DNA of 64,000 bases from Piezodorus guildinii (taxonomy: Eukaryota; Arthropoda; Insecta; Hemiptera; Pentatomidae), in contig CM041293.1 in assembly GCA_023052935.1 (NCBI GenBank), positions 181,637,971 through 181,701,970 of the forward strand. The letters run 5' to 3'. The position numbers and the translations under genes are program-made. Of this stretch, positions 31,951 to 46,000 are shown piece by piece; positions within the stretch are counted from its first letter, which is position 1, and every line of letters begins with the position of its first letter. The notes below the pieces were generated by a model. That model worked only from the letters and a program-made list of their open reading frames with translations, was not told the origin of the DNA and made no database searches.

Positions 31951-32868
31951 TTGGGTTGTGTCACATGAAATGTCCATTTCCAAGGTAAAGGATTTTTATT
32001 AAAAATACGATATGAAAACCAGATAATTTTATTCGAAGTATTTATCTTCTTTTTCTACACATTTTTCCCAACGTGACACCAACTTTTTTATCCCCGAACT
32101 GAAAAACTCTGAGCTTTGAAGTAAAACAAAATCTGAAAACGCACTTTTCACTTGATCATCATTTTCAAAACATTTTCCTTTGACGAAGTTGTCTAAATTC
32201 CTGAACAGGTGGTAATCTGTTGGAGACAAGTTGGGAGAATATGGTGGGTACGGAAGAACTTCGTAGCCCAGTTCTTTTAATTTTTGCATGGTATGTTTTG
32301 AAACATGGGGTCTTGCTGCCGCTCAGTGAGATCATGAGGTACCCACGTATCGAGCTTTTTTACTTTCCTAATACACTTTAAATGTCTGGAAACGGTAGAT
32401 GCACTTGCATTCAGTTGTGCTGAGAGTCCTATAACTGTTTGGTAGGGGTTTCCTTCTACTGTATGTTTGAGGACATCATTGTCTATTACGGACGGAGGTC
32501 TTCCTCGGGGCAAGTCGGTATCCCCAGCTGAAAACTTAGCAAACCAACAGCGAATGGTCTGTTCATTAACACTCCCTTCCCCAAACGCCTTGCAAATATT
32601 TCTAGCGGCCTCAGCTGCTGAATGGCCGAGTTTAAACTCATACAAAAATATTACTAGAAAATTGCGTGTTTCCATGTTCATATTTGGAGGTATACTAAAA
32701 AGTGGGTAATTGATTGGGAAGGTAATGTTTATAATAAAAAGGTAGAGGATTAGTAATGTTTACTTTACATATGTAAACATTCGGAAGAAAACAACAGACA
32801 GAGACCTGCAAAATCCTTTATATATTTCAGAAACTATAAAAACGGACATTTCATGTGAAATAACCCAT
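31951..32868 (-). mobile_element. Mariner element A, copy 3, internally deleted
   Basis: 918 bp, TA at 31949-31950 and at 32869-32870 (right terminal base altered). It is the least deleted copy. The minus-strand frame 32681-32277 covers both helix-turn-helix motifs ([36 protein letters not shown]) and the WVPHDLTE linker motif. Frame 32289-32029 then gives the C-terminus ([19 protein letters not shown]). The segment with the first two catalytic Asp residues is gone, so this copy is inactive. Confidence 0.9.
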
Positions 32869-33464
32869 TACTTTCATAATGGTTTGCCCTTCACTCCATG
32901 ACTGACGATTCCTCAGTGACCATTGAGTCAAAGGCGAATTAAATCCTTAAAAATCAAATTAATTAATTTTAAAAAACCTGTACCTCTGCAACCCATGAAG
33001 GGTCTTGAGTTCAGTACTTAAATGTTGGCCGAATTTAGGAAAAATAAGAACAACAATTCAAAGTAATTTTTTATTAAACTAAAGTAAGAGAAATAGCAAT
33101 GTTTTCTATAATTCATTTTAGTAAAGCATTTTTATTGACCTTACTTGACTTAGTGAAAGTTGATAAGAATGCCGCATCCCTAGGAGATGGCAGCTATTGC
33201 ATTTTTTTTTCTTTGTAAACTCAAAAATGTTGCATTTTAAAATAATCTTATTGATACAGTAATCTTAAATTTTTAACAATGAAAGTAAAAACTTGTTAAA
33301 TTGATCATTATACTTTCCGTAATAACTGCTAAAGATCTGAGAGTATCTCGCATATATAGGGAGCCAGAGAAGAAGTAGAGAGAACGAATTTGTTAAACGT
33401 TTTTCTTCAATATTTCAAAGACTATTATGTTTACCAAATGTTGTATTAAAAAAATAAAATTGAA

Positions 33465-33720
33465 AAACCTGTAGCTCTACAATCCATGAAGGGTCTTGGG
33501 TTCAGTACTTATAGAGAGACATTCATACTGTTTTTAGACCAATGGCCGTGCAAGGAGGTGATTAGGCCTAGATCATGCTCAGCTGCCAGGTTTTTTCCCC
33601 CAATTTTTGGGTACCCACTTCATAGGGACTGGGTATGCCCCAGGAAGCTCTCTGTACCCCAGGGGCTGAAATAACATAATATATAATTCTGCCTCAGCCG
33701 AGGTTCGAACCCGGCTATTA
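33465..33720 (-). mobile_element. tRNA-type SINE family B copy, with adjoining repeat
   Basis: 33590-33720 is a reverse-orientation family B SINE: CCCCCAATTTTTGGGTACCC, then the B box at GAGGTTCGAACCCGG near 33703. To its left is CTGTAGCTCTACAATCCATG with AAGGGTCTTGGGTTCAGTAC, also seen at 33010-33065 and, weaker, at 62095-62150, marking another repeat. Confidence 0.65.
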
Positions 33721-34051
33721 ATTAATAATAAAATTAAATCCTTGGCAACCTTCATTTATCAGTCGAAAGAATGTCGTGCTATTCTTTAAAAGCAGTTTCA
33801 ATTTCTTGTACCATTTGTTTTTTCCATTATCGTTTCTCCCCTCTTTGGGTGTGAGTTTCTCTTCTTCGTTTTGCTCCTTACTTCTCCACATATATTATAT
33901 ATATACACATTCTAATATGCTTTATTTGAATCATGATTTTGGTAGTATTTACTTTTATTTTTGAACATTTGACTGATGCAACGAATACGTTTTTTGACTT
34001 AACAGTTATTATTTTCATTATTTTTAAAGTGTAATAAAAACTTTTTTCTAG

Positions 34052-37000
34052 ACAATTCGATTCTCGGCAGCAGGAAGCTAGTTTGAACCGTAGTGAAGGG
34101 AGTAGAGTTTTGATAACGCCTCGAGCGAGGTTAGGAGGCGAAAGCAGAAGTACGTCCAGGCTCCATTCTTCCGCTGCTCATAGGAGTATGACGCGTCTCA
34201 ACATGGGAGCCCTTCTCCCTCCTGCGTGTAAGTCTATTAATTAATTTTATAATGATTTTAATTCATTTTTTTATATTGGAATAATGGGTAGGAGTACAGT
34301 CATCAAGTTAATAAGTAAACTTATTATACTTGTGTGCTGACGTTTCAATCTAAATTATTTTTTTTGACATCACTAATGTTTTGTTTATTAAATTTCTGAT
34401 CTGCCTGCATCCGTTATAAGGATATTTTAAGGCACAACTTGGTGGGTCACCTATGGTGGAGTGGCTAGCATAACAGCCTTTTATGCCCTATGTCATGGGT
34501 TCAAACCTGACAGGTGACCCTATAATTTTAATGTGAATAAAAAATTCTTGGTTTTGCTGCCCTTCTGAAGGGACGTAAAAAGGTAGTCCCGAGCCTGTGT
34601 GATTTCAGGTACTCATTAAAGATCTCTATCACAATTAAACCTGGAAAGGCAAAATTTAGAACTCCCACTGTAGCATCGTCCGATTAGTCTTAAATGACAT
34701 TAAATAAATAAAGAAAAACAGGAAGAAATAAGTGTTGATCTGAGGAGTAAAGAATGAAATCTTAACAATAAGAGCAGCTTTGTGAGCAGCCAAAAAAATG
34801 TGGAACTTACTTCCTACTCAATTCTTAAATAATTTATTCTCCACTTAACGATTTCTACTATTTTTTATTTATTTTTAGCTAGTGGAAGCGGAAGTGGTCT
34901 TCATAAAAGTATGACGAGGCTGTCATCGACCAATAACAGTGTTACCACCATTACAAGCCAACCGAGAGGGAAAGTAACCTGCGGAGGAGTCACGGTTACC
35001 ACTACAAACAATAGTCCTACTACGTAAGTAGACTTTCAAGGTAGTATTATTTTATTTTACGCCTTAGTAACAACTTTATACTGATCACTGTAAACTTAAG
35101 TATTATCTATATTGAAACATGGACTTTCAAGCACGCCACTGTGTAGGTGTTGTAGATGAAAAGATGAAACATATTTTCACTTAATCTGTTGGTGAAATAG
35201 CTTTTCCAGGCTCAGGTTTGACCTATTTGGAATTGACCGATTAGAAAGACCTGTGAAAAACGAGCTAATCAATCCAAACAGCCTTCTTAAGTTGTCACTG
35301 GCGACAAAACTTATATTCTAACTTGAACATCTACCCTTATTCCATGGTATACAATAAGCCTTTTATGCCGCAATGCACTTCTGCCATCTAGAAAACAAAA
35401 AAATTATTACCTGTTAATAACCTACGAATGATGGCAAAGCAATGAATATTTAAAGACTTTTTATTTTTTTTATTTCTTGACCGCCACTTGGACTATTTTC
35501 TCTCTGAATTTCCCAAAAACTACCTATACTTGTTGATTCTTTTATGTTATTCATATTATTAAATAAGCATGTTTTTATTATGTATATTAATGATTAAATG
35601 TGGCCGTTGCTTCTTGACTCTTGCCTGAATGAAAGCCCTGATGAAGACCTGCATCGAAATTTTTTTTACTATTTTCTAATGTTTTTATGACCATCACTTC
35701 TTTTATTGTAGAAGAGTGACCATCCTATTATTTTTATGTTTTATAAAAGTTTATATGTATTATTTTATTTTTAGAACTAACCAGTACGTTTTCATCTTAA
35801 GGCAGTGAGAATTAGGGTATGTGTAGGTAAGGTGAAAGCAAGACTTGTGAGGGTTCACGAAAGTAGCAGGAGAGGGGGAAGGCTTATTTAAAAAAAATAA
35901 TTTTGGATAATGACATCAAATATTACTATTACAAAAACCCTATAATATCATTAAATATTATTTTTTAAAAAAGATAAAAAAAACTGAATGATATTATATA
36001 TAGAAAAAGAAAAGATATCACTGAATCGTAAGGTGAAAAATGTCTCTATCAGAGAGACACTTGAAATAAAGCACAATATTGTTTAGTTGATGGAAGAAAG
36101 GAGGCTAAGATGGTACAGCCATGTGAAACGAATGGGGGACAATCGCTTACCAAAAATAATTATGGATTGAGAGGCAGATGGTAGAAGAAGAGGAAGACCC
36201 CTCGTTAGATATAAGGATAGGGTGGTGGAGAGCATGGCTGGTAGGGGGCTGTTGGAGGAGGACGCGATGGACCGGCAGAGATGGAAAGACCTGTTGGGGC
36301 AGGAGTTTAGGTGAGGAAACCTTCATATTGAAGAAATAAAAACTAAATGATATATATAAAAAAGAAAAGATATGAAAACAAACAAGTGTAATATACACAT
36401 CATGAAAACATGTTTTTTTAATGTAGAAACTCAATTTTAAGAAATTAAATATTATTTATAATTTAAAAGGTAAAAAAAAAAAAATTATGAAGTAATATAG
36501 AAAATTCGGTCATTGAATATTTATTATAATATGTTGAAAGTATGTGATATTGACTTTACACTACAATTAACGAATTTCATCTCATCTACACATACCCTAA
36601 TTCTCTCCGTGCAGCACTGCCTTTAATAATAGCAGCCTTATTTGATGCTAAAACAAGTAGATTGTAGATTTAGAGTTTGATAATGTTTATCCCATTGTTA
36701 TTGAACTATCATCTTTTCATCATGAGCGTATGAGACTTATATGAATGTTATTTTAGGAGCGTTGCCCTTAGAGAAGAGAGAGACATCAATGGTTCCCTAA
36801 TACCAAACATACCTCCGCTTCCTAACACTAACTCTGGTATGTGCCCTTATATTTTGTAATTATTGCTTAGTTTTTCTTACCTATTAATTTAATTTTTTTT
36901 TTTACAGTAGTGTATCTAAAAAAATCTGGTGAGCGCAACACACGACTTTCACTTACCTCCGTTATTCATATCAATTTAAGAATTTTTAAACAAATTTAGA

Positions 37001-40000
37001 AACCAAAATATATTGTTAAAGAATTATTTAGATTGGATTTTAAGCCCTGTCGGACTATTTTAACATTACTTGACATTGTAGCTGTTTTGTCATTTTTTGT
37101 TCTCAGATTACTTAAATGATACTTTACAAATAAGTTAATTGCTTACACTGCTATATAATATGATAAAGTATAATTCCTAATATAATTGTTTGTTTGTCGT
37201 TTGTTCGATTCATTTAATCGGAGTCCTAATTTTACCTATTAAGGTTTAATCAGGTTAGGGATCTTTAATGAGTACCTGATATCGCAGAGGCTTGGGACCA
37301 CCATTTTACGTCCCTCTGAAGGACGTCATTACAAAGGATTTTTTATTATATTTAATAAAAAAGCCAATTCCAGCCTTCTGCTGGGTTTGAAGGTGACCCC
37401 AAATTAAATTTAATGAACTAAATATAAACTTCTTAAAAGACTTTATTTTTAATTCTTCTTTATAACATTTATTATTCATCCTCCGTCTTTGTGGTATATT
37501 TGATATCAAAATAGTTCTAGGTAAACAAATACATATATCCAAATGGTTTTTACTTTCACTTACCTATATATGGAATATTTTGAAAATTTTCTAATTCCAG
37601 TTTTCAACGGAAATACACGTTTTAGGGTCCACTGAGTCTAAATAACCTAGTCCCACAAAAAGGTCTGTGTGCCTGTGTGTTTGTGGTAAGTCTAGCGCAA
37701 AAACGAAAAATCGTGCAAAACTAAAATTTCATATTTGAGACAACTATTGGCCCGAGATGTTACAGTAACTTTTTCATTAAAATCAGCTGACCAGAAGAGC
37801 CACTTTATACCATGCATTTCGCACCTATTTACGATTTTCTCAAAAACAGCTCTAACAATTTTGACTAAACTTACTATTTCGATGTAAAATTGGACGGTCT
37901 TTAATATCATGTAGGTTTCATTCTGATTGAAATAGTCCGATAGGGCTTGAATGCCAAGTTCTTGACTTTTCTTCCTCTAAAGTTCCTTTCATTTTTAAAA
38001 TTTTACAAAATCCACCTTATCATCTGATTAGCATTGCTAAAAAACAGGGAAATATATAAGTTGAATGAATTCGATATCCAACTAAAGGAGAAAACTGCAA
38101 AAATATTTTTTTTAATGCTTTTTTTTATTTTTTTAACTTAAGAACAGTAATATTCATGTACAATATACCGTTGGAAAGCTAAAGATTTTAGAAAAAATAC
38201 CATCCTATACAAAAATTCTAAAAGTTAGTCGAGGATGATGAAAAGCTAATAAAACGAAACTGATTGTCGTAGATAATAATATAATAAATTATTTAATAGA
38301 ACACATGTTTCTATTAAAATCTAATGTAAATAATTCTTTAAAAATTCAAAAATAACGGAGGTAAGTGAAAGTCACGTGTTGCGCTCAGCAGATTTTTTAT
38401 TTGGTCATAATATGATTTTGCACAACAGGAACTGTCTACAACTGATATTATTATCGTTTTAGTAGGTAGGTTTACAGTAATGACAGTAAACATAACAATG
38501 ATAGTCCTGACTGCAACTGTCACCATGTAAACACAACACCTCTTCAGCTCAAGAGTTTTGAGTCCTCAGAGCCTTAATGACTAGATAATCTTTTCTCCTA
38601 ACTTAAAAATGATATCATTATTTTTTTTTTTTTTTTAGGTACTCTTCATCAAGCTAAGCATAATAGCAGCTCTCCAATATCACAATCTTTCTTGTCAACA
38701 TCGCATCTCAATTCGAATGGCCCTCCAATGCTAAGTAAGTATTTGTAATGAATAACTTATTTAAAATATTATCTTGCTTCTCCCAAAAATGATTCTATTT
38801 ATTTTATTTTTCCAAATAAAATAAATCTAGTAAGTGAGTTTTTGCATGTTGAAATTTTGCTTACTCGTAACTTTAAAAATGTTGGTACCCATCAGGTTTT
38901 AACTCAGTAAAACAATAATTTTCTCAAAAATAATTTTTTAAAAGAGTACTGTGGCTTCAGGCCATAAAAAAAACATTGCCCTAACCAGTTATTGCCTCTG
39001 GTTTTAAGTATACTATTCAGGGAAATAGTAAAAATAACTATTTTGTAATTCCGTAAAATAAATAAAATAATAATAGAGAAAACATAAACAGTACTTATAT
39101 TAATTTATATATAACAAAAATACTGTTGATTTATGTACAAACGGTGATTTCTTTTCTTTGTAATGACTTCCTTCCCTCTCCTGTCTGCGATGTTCTATCT
39201 TTCCTTCCTTGCAACTCCTACTCTCTACGAGAATTCTGTAATATTATTCTATGTTGACAGCCGATTTGCAAATATGCGAATAATTTAGACGGTTGGTGAC
39301 AAAAAACTTCAAAACAGTCCATACTCGCGAACGACAGTATTGTATTACATCTCTACACATTACACACTCACCAGTTGTAACAGCTGATTAAAACAAAAGC
39401 CTGTCAGGCTTGCATATACTTGATCCAAATAAACATACCTAATACAATTGTAATAATAATAATAATAATAATAATAGGCTTAGCGAACCCGAAGGTTCGA
39501 TGCCGATACCACCAAATTCCGCCTACACAGACTCGTCCAATGCTCACCATTCAAGCCCTAGCTCCCGAGATCAGCCTTAACGCAATCCTCCCATCTCCGC
39601 TTCGGCCTACCTTTCGGACGCCTACCAGTCGGATCAGCAAATACCAACTTTCTCGGAATCCGCTCATCATCGAGCCCAACAACTTTACTCGCCCATTTGA
39701 GTCTCCGCGATGCTATCAACTCAATTATACTCACAGGGTACAAACTCCGCAATTCCGCGTTGTGCAACCTTCTAAACTCCCCAGTGGCCTCATCTCTCTT
39801 CGGACCAAATATTTTACGCAGTACCTTATTTTCGAAAACCTTAAGCCGTTGTTCATCCTTCAAAGTAAGCGGCCACGTTTCACATCCGTAAAGAACCGTT
39901 GGAAGAATAATAGTTTTATAAATTCTAATCTTTAAGTTTTTAGATAGAAGCCGCGAACTAAGTAACTTAGCAACTGAATAATAACACGCATTTCCCACCT

Positions 40001-43000
40001 TTTTTTTTTTTTTTTTCTCCCCTACCTTGCCTTTGAAGGCTATACGGGGTTTCTCGGGCCAGAGGGTGAGGGCGGGGGATAAATGCTGAAATAAAAGTCC
40101 CCCACAGCACCGAGTCTCGAACTCGTAATTTTTTGGGTTTCAAATTAATCGGTCCTCTGTGTTGCTAGGCAACGCGCGTTTAAAGCAACGCGCGCTAACC
40201 TGCTCAGCTACCCCGCCCCCCTCGCATTTCCCACCTTCAACCGGGACTTTATTTCTACCTGGATTTCATTTTTTCTAGTTATAATTGAACCTAAATACTT
40301 GAATTTCTCTACGTGTTCAAAAGTATGACCTGATACATCAATATCACCAAGATCGACACCGTTTCTGCTACTAATCATATACTTCGTCTTATCGGTATTT
40401 AATTCGAGTCCTATTTCTTTACCGGTTTTTATTAACACACTTGTATTTAGTTGTATGGTTTCCGTGTCTTCACCTAGCAGTACCAGATCATCGGCATACC
40501 CCAAAACCGGAATCTTGTCACCCATATTTAAGCCTTTCTCGGTACACATCACCTTTTCTATGACATATTCTAAAGCAATATTAAATAACACAGGTGAAAG
40601 GGAGTCACCCTGTTTCAAACCCGATCGCACCTCAAATCTCTCGGAGTAATTATGACCGATTCTAACTTTATGGAATGTTTCCGACAAACACATCTCTACT
40701 AGGTTTACTAACTTTCTAGGTATTCCCTGTTCAATCATGATGTTATATAGCTTCTGACGGTCTATTGAATCATAAGCCTTTTTAAAATCGATATAAAGTT
40801 GATGGACAACACCGTTGTATTCCAATTATTTCTCTAATATTTGACGTAAGGAAAATATTTGGTCAATAGTCGAGCGATTCCGCCTAAAACCACATTGGTA
40901 ATCTCCGATAATTTCCTCAGCGTATTCCGTGATTCGACTAGTTAGAATTGACGCGAATATTTTATAGCATACTGGGAGAAGAGAGATCCCTCGATAGTTG
41001 TTACAATCCGACCTCGGTCCTTTTTTGTGAATCGGAATAAGTATTGATTCTTTCCATTCTTCGGGCATTTTTTCAGTTTTCCAGATCTTTTTAACTAAAA
41101 AATGTATTTTGGAAACGCCCGCTTCTCCACACGCCTTGATTAATTCACTCGTGATATTATCATTTCCTGCGGCCTTATAAGGTTTTAATTTTCCTATCGC
41201 CATTTCGACTTCCTCTTTACTCGGTGCGTCTATCCATGGTTCAGCGCTCTGATATTCAGAGAGAGGAGATTGATTATTATTTTCCGTATTTAAGATGCCG
41301 AATACAATTATCGAATTGCCGAATACAATATAATATCTCAGAAGGATCCGCAATGATATTGTTATTTGCATCTTTAACCGCATTCAATAGAGGTTCAAAT
41401 CTTTTACACGATTTGTTTATATCTTTGTACATCTCTCTTACGTTATTTTCGTTTCTGTGTTTTTCTATTTCTATTATTTTGCCTTTAAGATACTCTCTTT
41501 TCTTATTTTTTAAGACTTTTGAAGTTTCATTCTTTACTAACCGAAAATAAGCCACATTATTATCGCTTGGATTATTTAAGGAATTTAGTTTAGCGGTTTT
41601 TCTTTTTTCGCACATAATACAATTGTAAAACATACAAATATAACTATTTCAATTCTTAGCAATAGTATTTGTTATTTGAATTATTTAATTATTAATATTT
41701 ATTTCAGTGAGCCAACAAAACGGAGTTGCTGTAAACCAGACTACTGCGACAGCCCTCAGTTCTAGCCAAGCTCTGGTAACTCCAAGAAGAACCAACACGA
41801 GTGTTACTATCATTAATCACAATAATAATGCTGCAATCGTTGCTGCTTCTCAGGTAATTTAAGTATAAACTTATTTATATCAGTTTTAAAATATATACTT
41901 AATCACTTTCTCTCTTCGCTCAGCCCAAGCCTCTCTGATTAAAGTCTCCTGAACTCGCTACTCCCAGGTCCTCCACATTTGTGTTGTCTATAGCCCTAGC
42001 CATACGATTCTTAGCCACAGAGGAGAAATGCCTGAACTATCTCATCCTATGTTATTCAATGTTGTTCGTAGCTGGTTTTATGCCTATATTGGTTCTAATA
42101 TTAATATATATTAATACACTTGTGGAACATTGGTAACACTCCAATTAAATAAAATATTACAATAAACTAAATAAATTCTCTTACACAAAATTGTCATTTG
42201 CTGTAGGCTCATTAATTATTTGTTTTATATAAAAGTGCATGCTGAAAATTTGTTTACATCTTGAGCTGTATGATATTTTCTCTCTAGCCATGATCATTGA
42301 CAAAAATGCAGTACCTTCAAAAAACTGAGGTCACGGGTTAAAATCTAGTCCTTAAAACCTTGGTCCTAGGTTTTTTAATGGAAGTAAAAAATCTTTAGTT
42401 AGCTGTCCTTTGGAGGGGATGTAAAAAGGTGGTCCCTAGCCTGTGCTATGTCAGGTATTCGTTAAAGATCCCTATACTAATATAACCTGGATAGGCAAAA
42501 TTTAGGACTCCACCTGTAGCTTCATCCGATTAGCCACAGTAGCCAAAAGTGACAGTAAATAAACAGACAAACAAACTATTAAAAAATAAAAAAAAATTAT
42601 CTCAGACTATATTTTGTTAAAAGACTTACTTAGAACATATATACGAAATCAAAGTGACTAGAACTATGTAGACATTACAAATATCATTAACATCTCCTGG
42701 ACTTCAGATCATCACGAAATATATGAAACAAGCATCTAATCTTACACCATTCTACTCAGACCTATCTGGACATACAGAGCAGAATTTTAGGGTAAGTTCT
42801 AACAAGATTTTCCCCCCAATTTTTGGATACCCACTTTATAGAGGCTGTATGTGTCTCATGAGTAGCTCCACAGCTGAGATAACAGAATAAATAACTCTGC
42901 CACAGCTGGGGTTTGAAACTGGAGCCTCGAAAACTAGTGCTCTGCTTGGCTAATGCTATCCAAAATGAAAACAAAAATTAATAATTTTCTAAAGAATAGT

Positions 43001-46000
43001 TAAACTAAATCGTTTTCCGAATGTATAATGTTAGAAATATCAAACTTTACATAGCAATTTTATAATTAATAATTTAAATTTTTTTTTTTTTCAGAGAATC
43101 AGCGTCTTTGAACCTTACCCAATGAGAGACACGGTTCAACATTTTTGTGAGAAACACCTTGACAAAATCAAGTCGTACATGGAGAAGGTCTCGGTGAGGA
43201 TACCACTTCCGGCAAAATGCACTATTGAAGGTATATTTTTGTGTTATTTACTTTTTAAAAATCATACTTTATTGTGATGTAGTTCCTTTATACTAAGCTA
43301 TATTCATTATTCTGATTAGATGTGTCAAGTCTACAATACAACGATACAAGAAGAGCTCAACATAATTCCTGTGATTTATTCTTAATCTATATCCATAAAT
43401 ATTTTGTTTTTATAAATTTTATTTTAGGTTTAACTTGTAAGTGTAAGTCTAATCTCTTCATCATTTTAATAATCAAAATAATTATCTTTTTACAGAAAGA
43501 AAAGCCAAGAAGATGGCCAAATTGCAGTTTGGATGCGATGGGCGTGGTGAACATTGTCTTTATTCTAGAACTCTTTTCACGATGAGGAGTCGCAATCCTA
43601 GGGTCTGGATACATTTCATGTTTCTCGCATTACAGGTAATATTCTGTTTTTTAAAATGAAAATTATATTAAAATATTGCAGTTGAAAAGTATTGGGTCAT
43701 TTCGTATGAAATGTCTGCTTTCGCAATAAAGTTCATTTAGTTTAACAAAGTTATGAAATTAAAATATTTATCCCATTTTCTTGACATTTTTCAACATTTG
43801 TATCCCTAAAACTAAAATATTCATGGATTTGTGAAAAAATAAAGTATGATACTAGGTTTTTGGGCTGAGAATCATTTTCAAAAAATTTATCTTCGAGAAA
43901 GTCATCCAAATTTCTAAACTGATGAAAGTCTGTTGAAGACAGATCTAGCAACTAAGGTGGATGTGAAAGGACTTTGTAACTCAGCATGTTTAGTTTCCTC
44001 ATTGTCTGTGTGAAAGATGAAATCTTGCATTGACCTGAGAAATTAGATCTTTTCCGATTATCTAATCCAGGTTGTTATTTTTTTTATTCATTAGCAGTAT
44101 CTAGAGAGGGTCAGAGATGCTTTTCTCAAAATACCAAGATTAGTCAAATGCCATGATCTATCACCACCAACCAAGATAATAATTAGTCTTTATTTATATG
44201 AAAATACAATTAAAAAAGTATATTCTTTTAATATACTTCCTTTAATACATATAGCCCTTCCCCGATGGGAGATTGCAGTCTTTAACGGAGACTAGCCGAA
44301 CCTTGAATCTGGAGTTGCTGGAAAACTTATTTTTCCAAAGTTTTCAGTCTCTTACTAATCTCCTCCATAAAGAGCCATTGGCTATGGTGAGTTTGTCGTC
44401 CCAGCGCTTGCGTTGTCGACCTCTGCATCTTTTCTTATCCAGCAGGATACATTCTACATTTTCCTCGCATAACCTGCGGCTTCGGCAGCACCCTGGTTAG
44501 CTCCCTTATTCGGACTGAATTGATTTTTTCCCTTAGAGAGCATTGTCCTTTCCATTCTTCTCTGACAGACATGATGAGACTAAGATAAGAGCCAACTAAT
44601 ATGAAACTATTGAAATGTTATTTTTTCCCACTGCTGCAATATAGGGTCTAATCCTGGTCTCTAATTGAAGCTTCTTGTTCAAAACTTGTGTTATTTGAGA
44701 TGTGGTTATATCGACATATTTTAAGAATCTCATGGATTGATCATATCACCATTCTTAGGATCTTAGAAATGGGTAAAGACAAGGAGTACTGTTTTTAATA
44801 AAAACACGTAAGCTGGAATATGTGGGACACACAATGAGAAACAACCAGCGGTATAACTTATTGCAGCTGATTCTGCGGGGCAAGAGGAAGGACAGGAGGA
44901 GGCCTCGTTGGCGAAGGATATCGTGGTTGAAGAACTTGCGTTCATGGTTTAACATAACAACAGTAGGCCTTTTTCGTGCAGCAGTTGATAAAGTACTCAT
45001 TACCTTGACAATTGCCAACATCCATTACAGATAGGCACCATAAGAAGAAGAATAGTAACATCACTGCAGTAACAAAGGTTTTATCTCTTGGTAGAAAGGA
45101 GAAATAAATTATTCCTAATAAAGGGCATAGGTATCATTCTTAGTAGTGGCCTTGAGTCTTCAGAGATTGAATGCTTGTCACCATCGGGCTGCTAGAGGTT
45201 CTAATATTCTTGTCCCTTTTCCGAATCCCCTCTTTTCACCTGGGGAAGAAGCGGGGACTAGTCACTGATGGTAACAGTAATAATTAGTTGTATCTATTGT
45301 AATTTTTTTTAATTACCATCCACGGGAGAAAAAAATCAATCGTAAGACTTTCTAATGATTTTTTGTTTATTATTTTCAATAATGAAACTTTGTAATCAAC
45401 CAAACAAATTTTAAACAAATCTGTATGTCCGCCTACCTCCTTTCACAATCTGCATGTCCGCCTACCTCCTTTCACAATCTGCATGTCCGCCTACCTCCTT
45501 TCACAATCTGCATGTCCGCCTACCTCCTTTCACAATCTGCAACTCTTCTCCAAAGCTAATGGACCGATTTTTTTTAAACTCGGCACAAAAATACTAGCTC
45601 CTAAAAACGATGATCCTAACACTTAGACTTTGATATCTATCGATTAGTTTTGATATAGATAGATGGAGATAGAAAAAAAATTTATTAGTTTTTTTAACCA
45701 AGCAACCGCGAATAATTATAAAAAAGAAAAAAAAATTGAAATTTAACCTATAATTATGCTTATAACTCAGCTATTTTTTAAGATAGAGAAAAAATTATAT
45801 TATTTTAGTATTAGTAAAGTGTTTTTTTTTTTTAGTGTTATTTGATAGAGAATTAAATTTTCTACAAAACAAAAAAAGAATCATTGAAATCAGTTTAGAA
45901 ATACCAGAGATATATCTTTTTGAAATTAGCTGTGCAATTTAACAAATCCATTAATCCCACTTTAAATTTCTATAATAGTAAAAACTGACTTTTCAATCGA

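Noticed and set aside
45421..45536. CRISPR-like array
   Set aside because: The units are contiguous with no unique spacers; it is a minisatellite in an insect intron.
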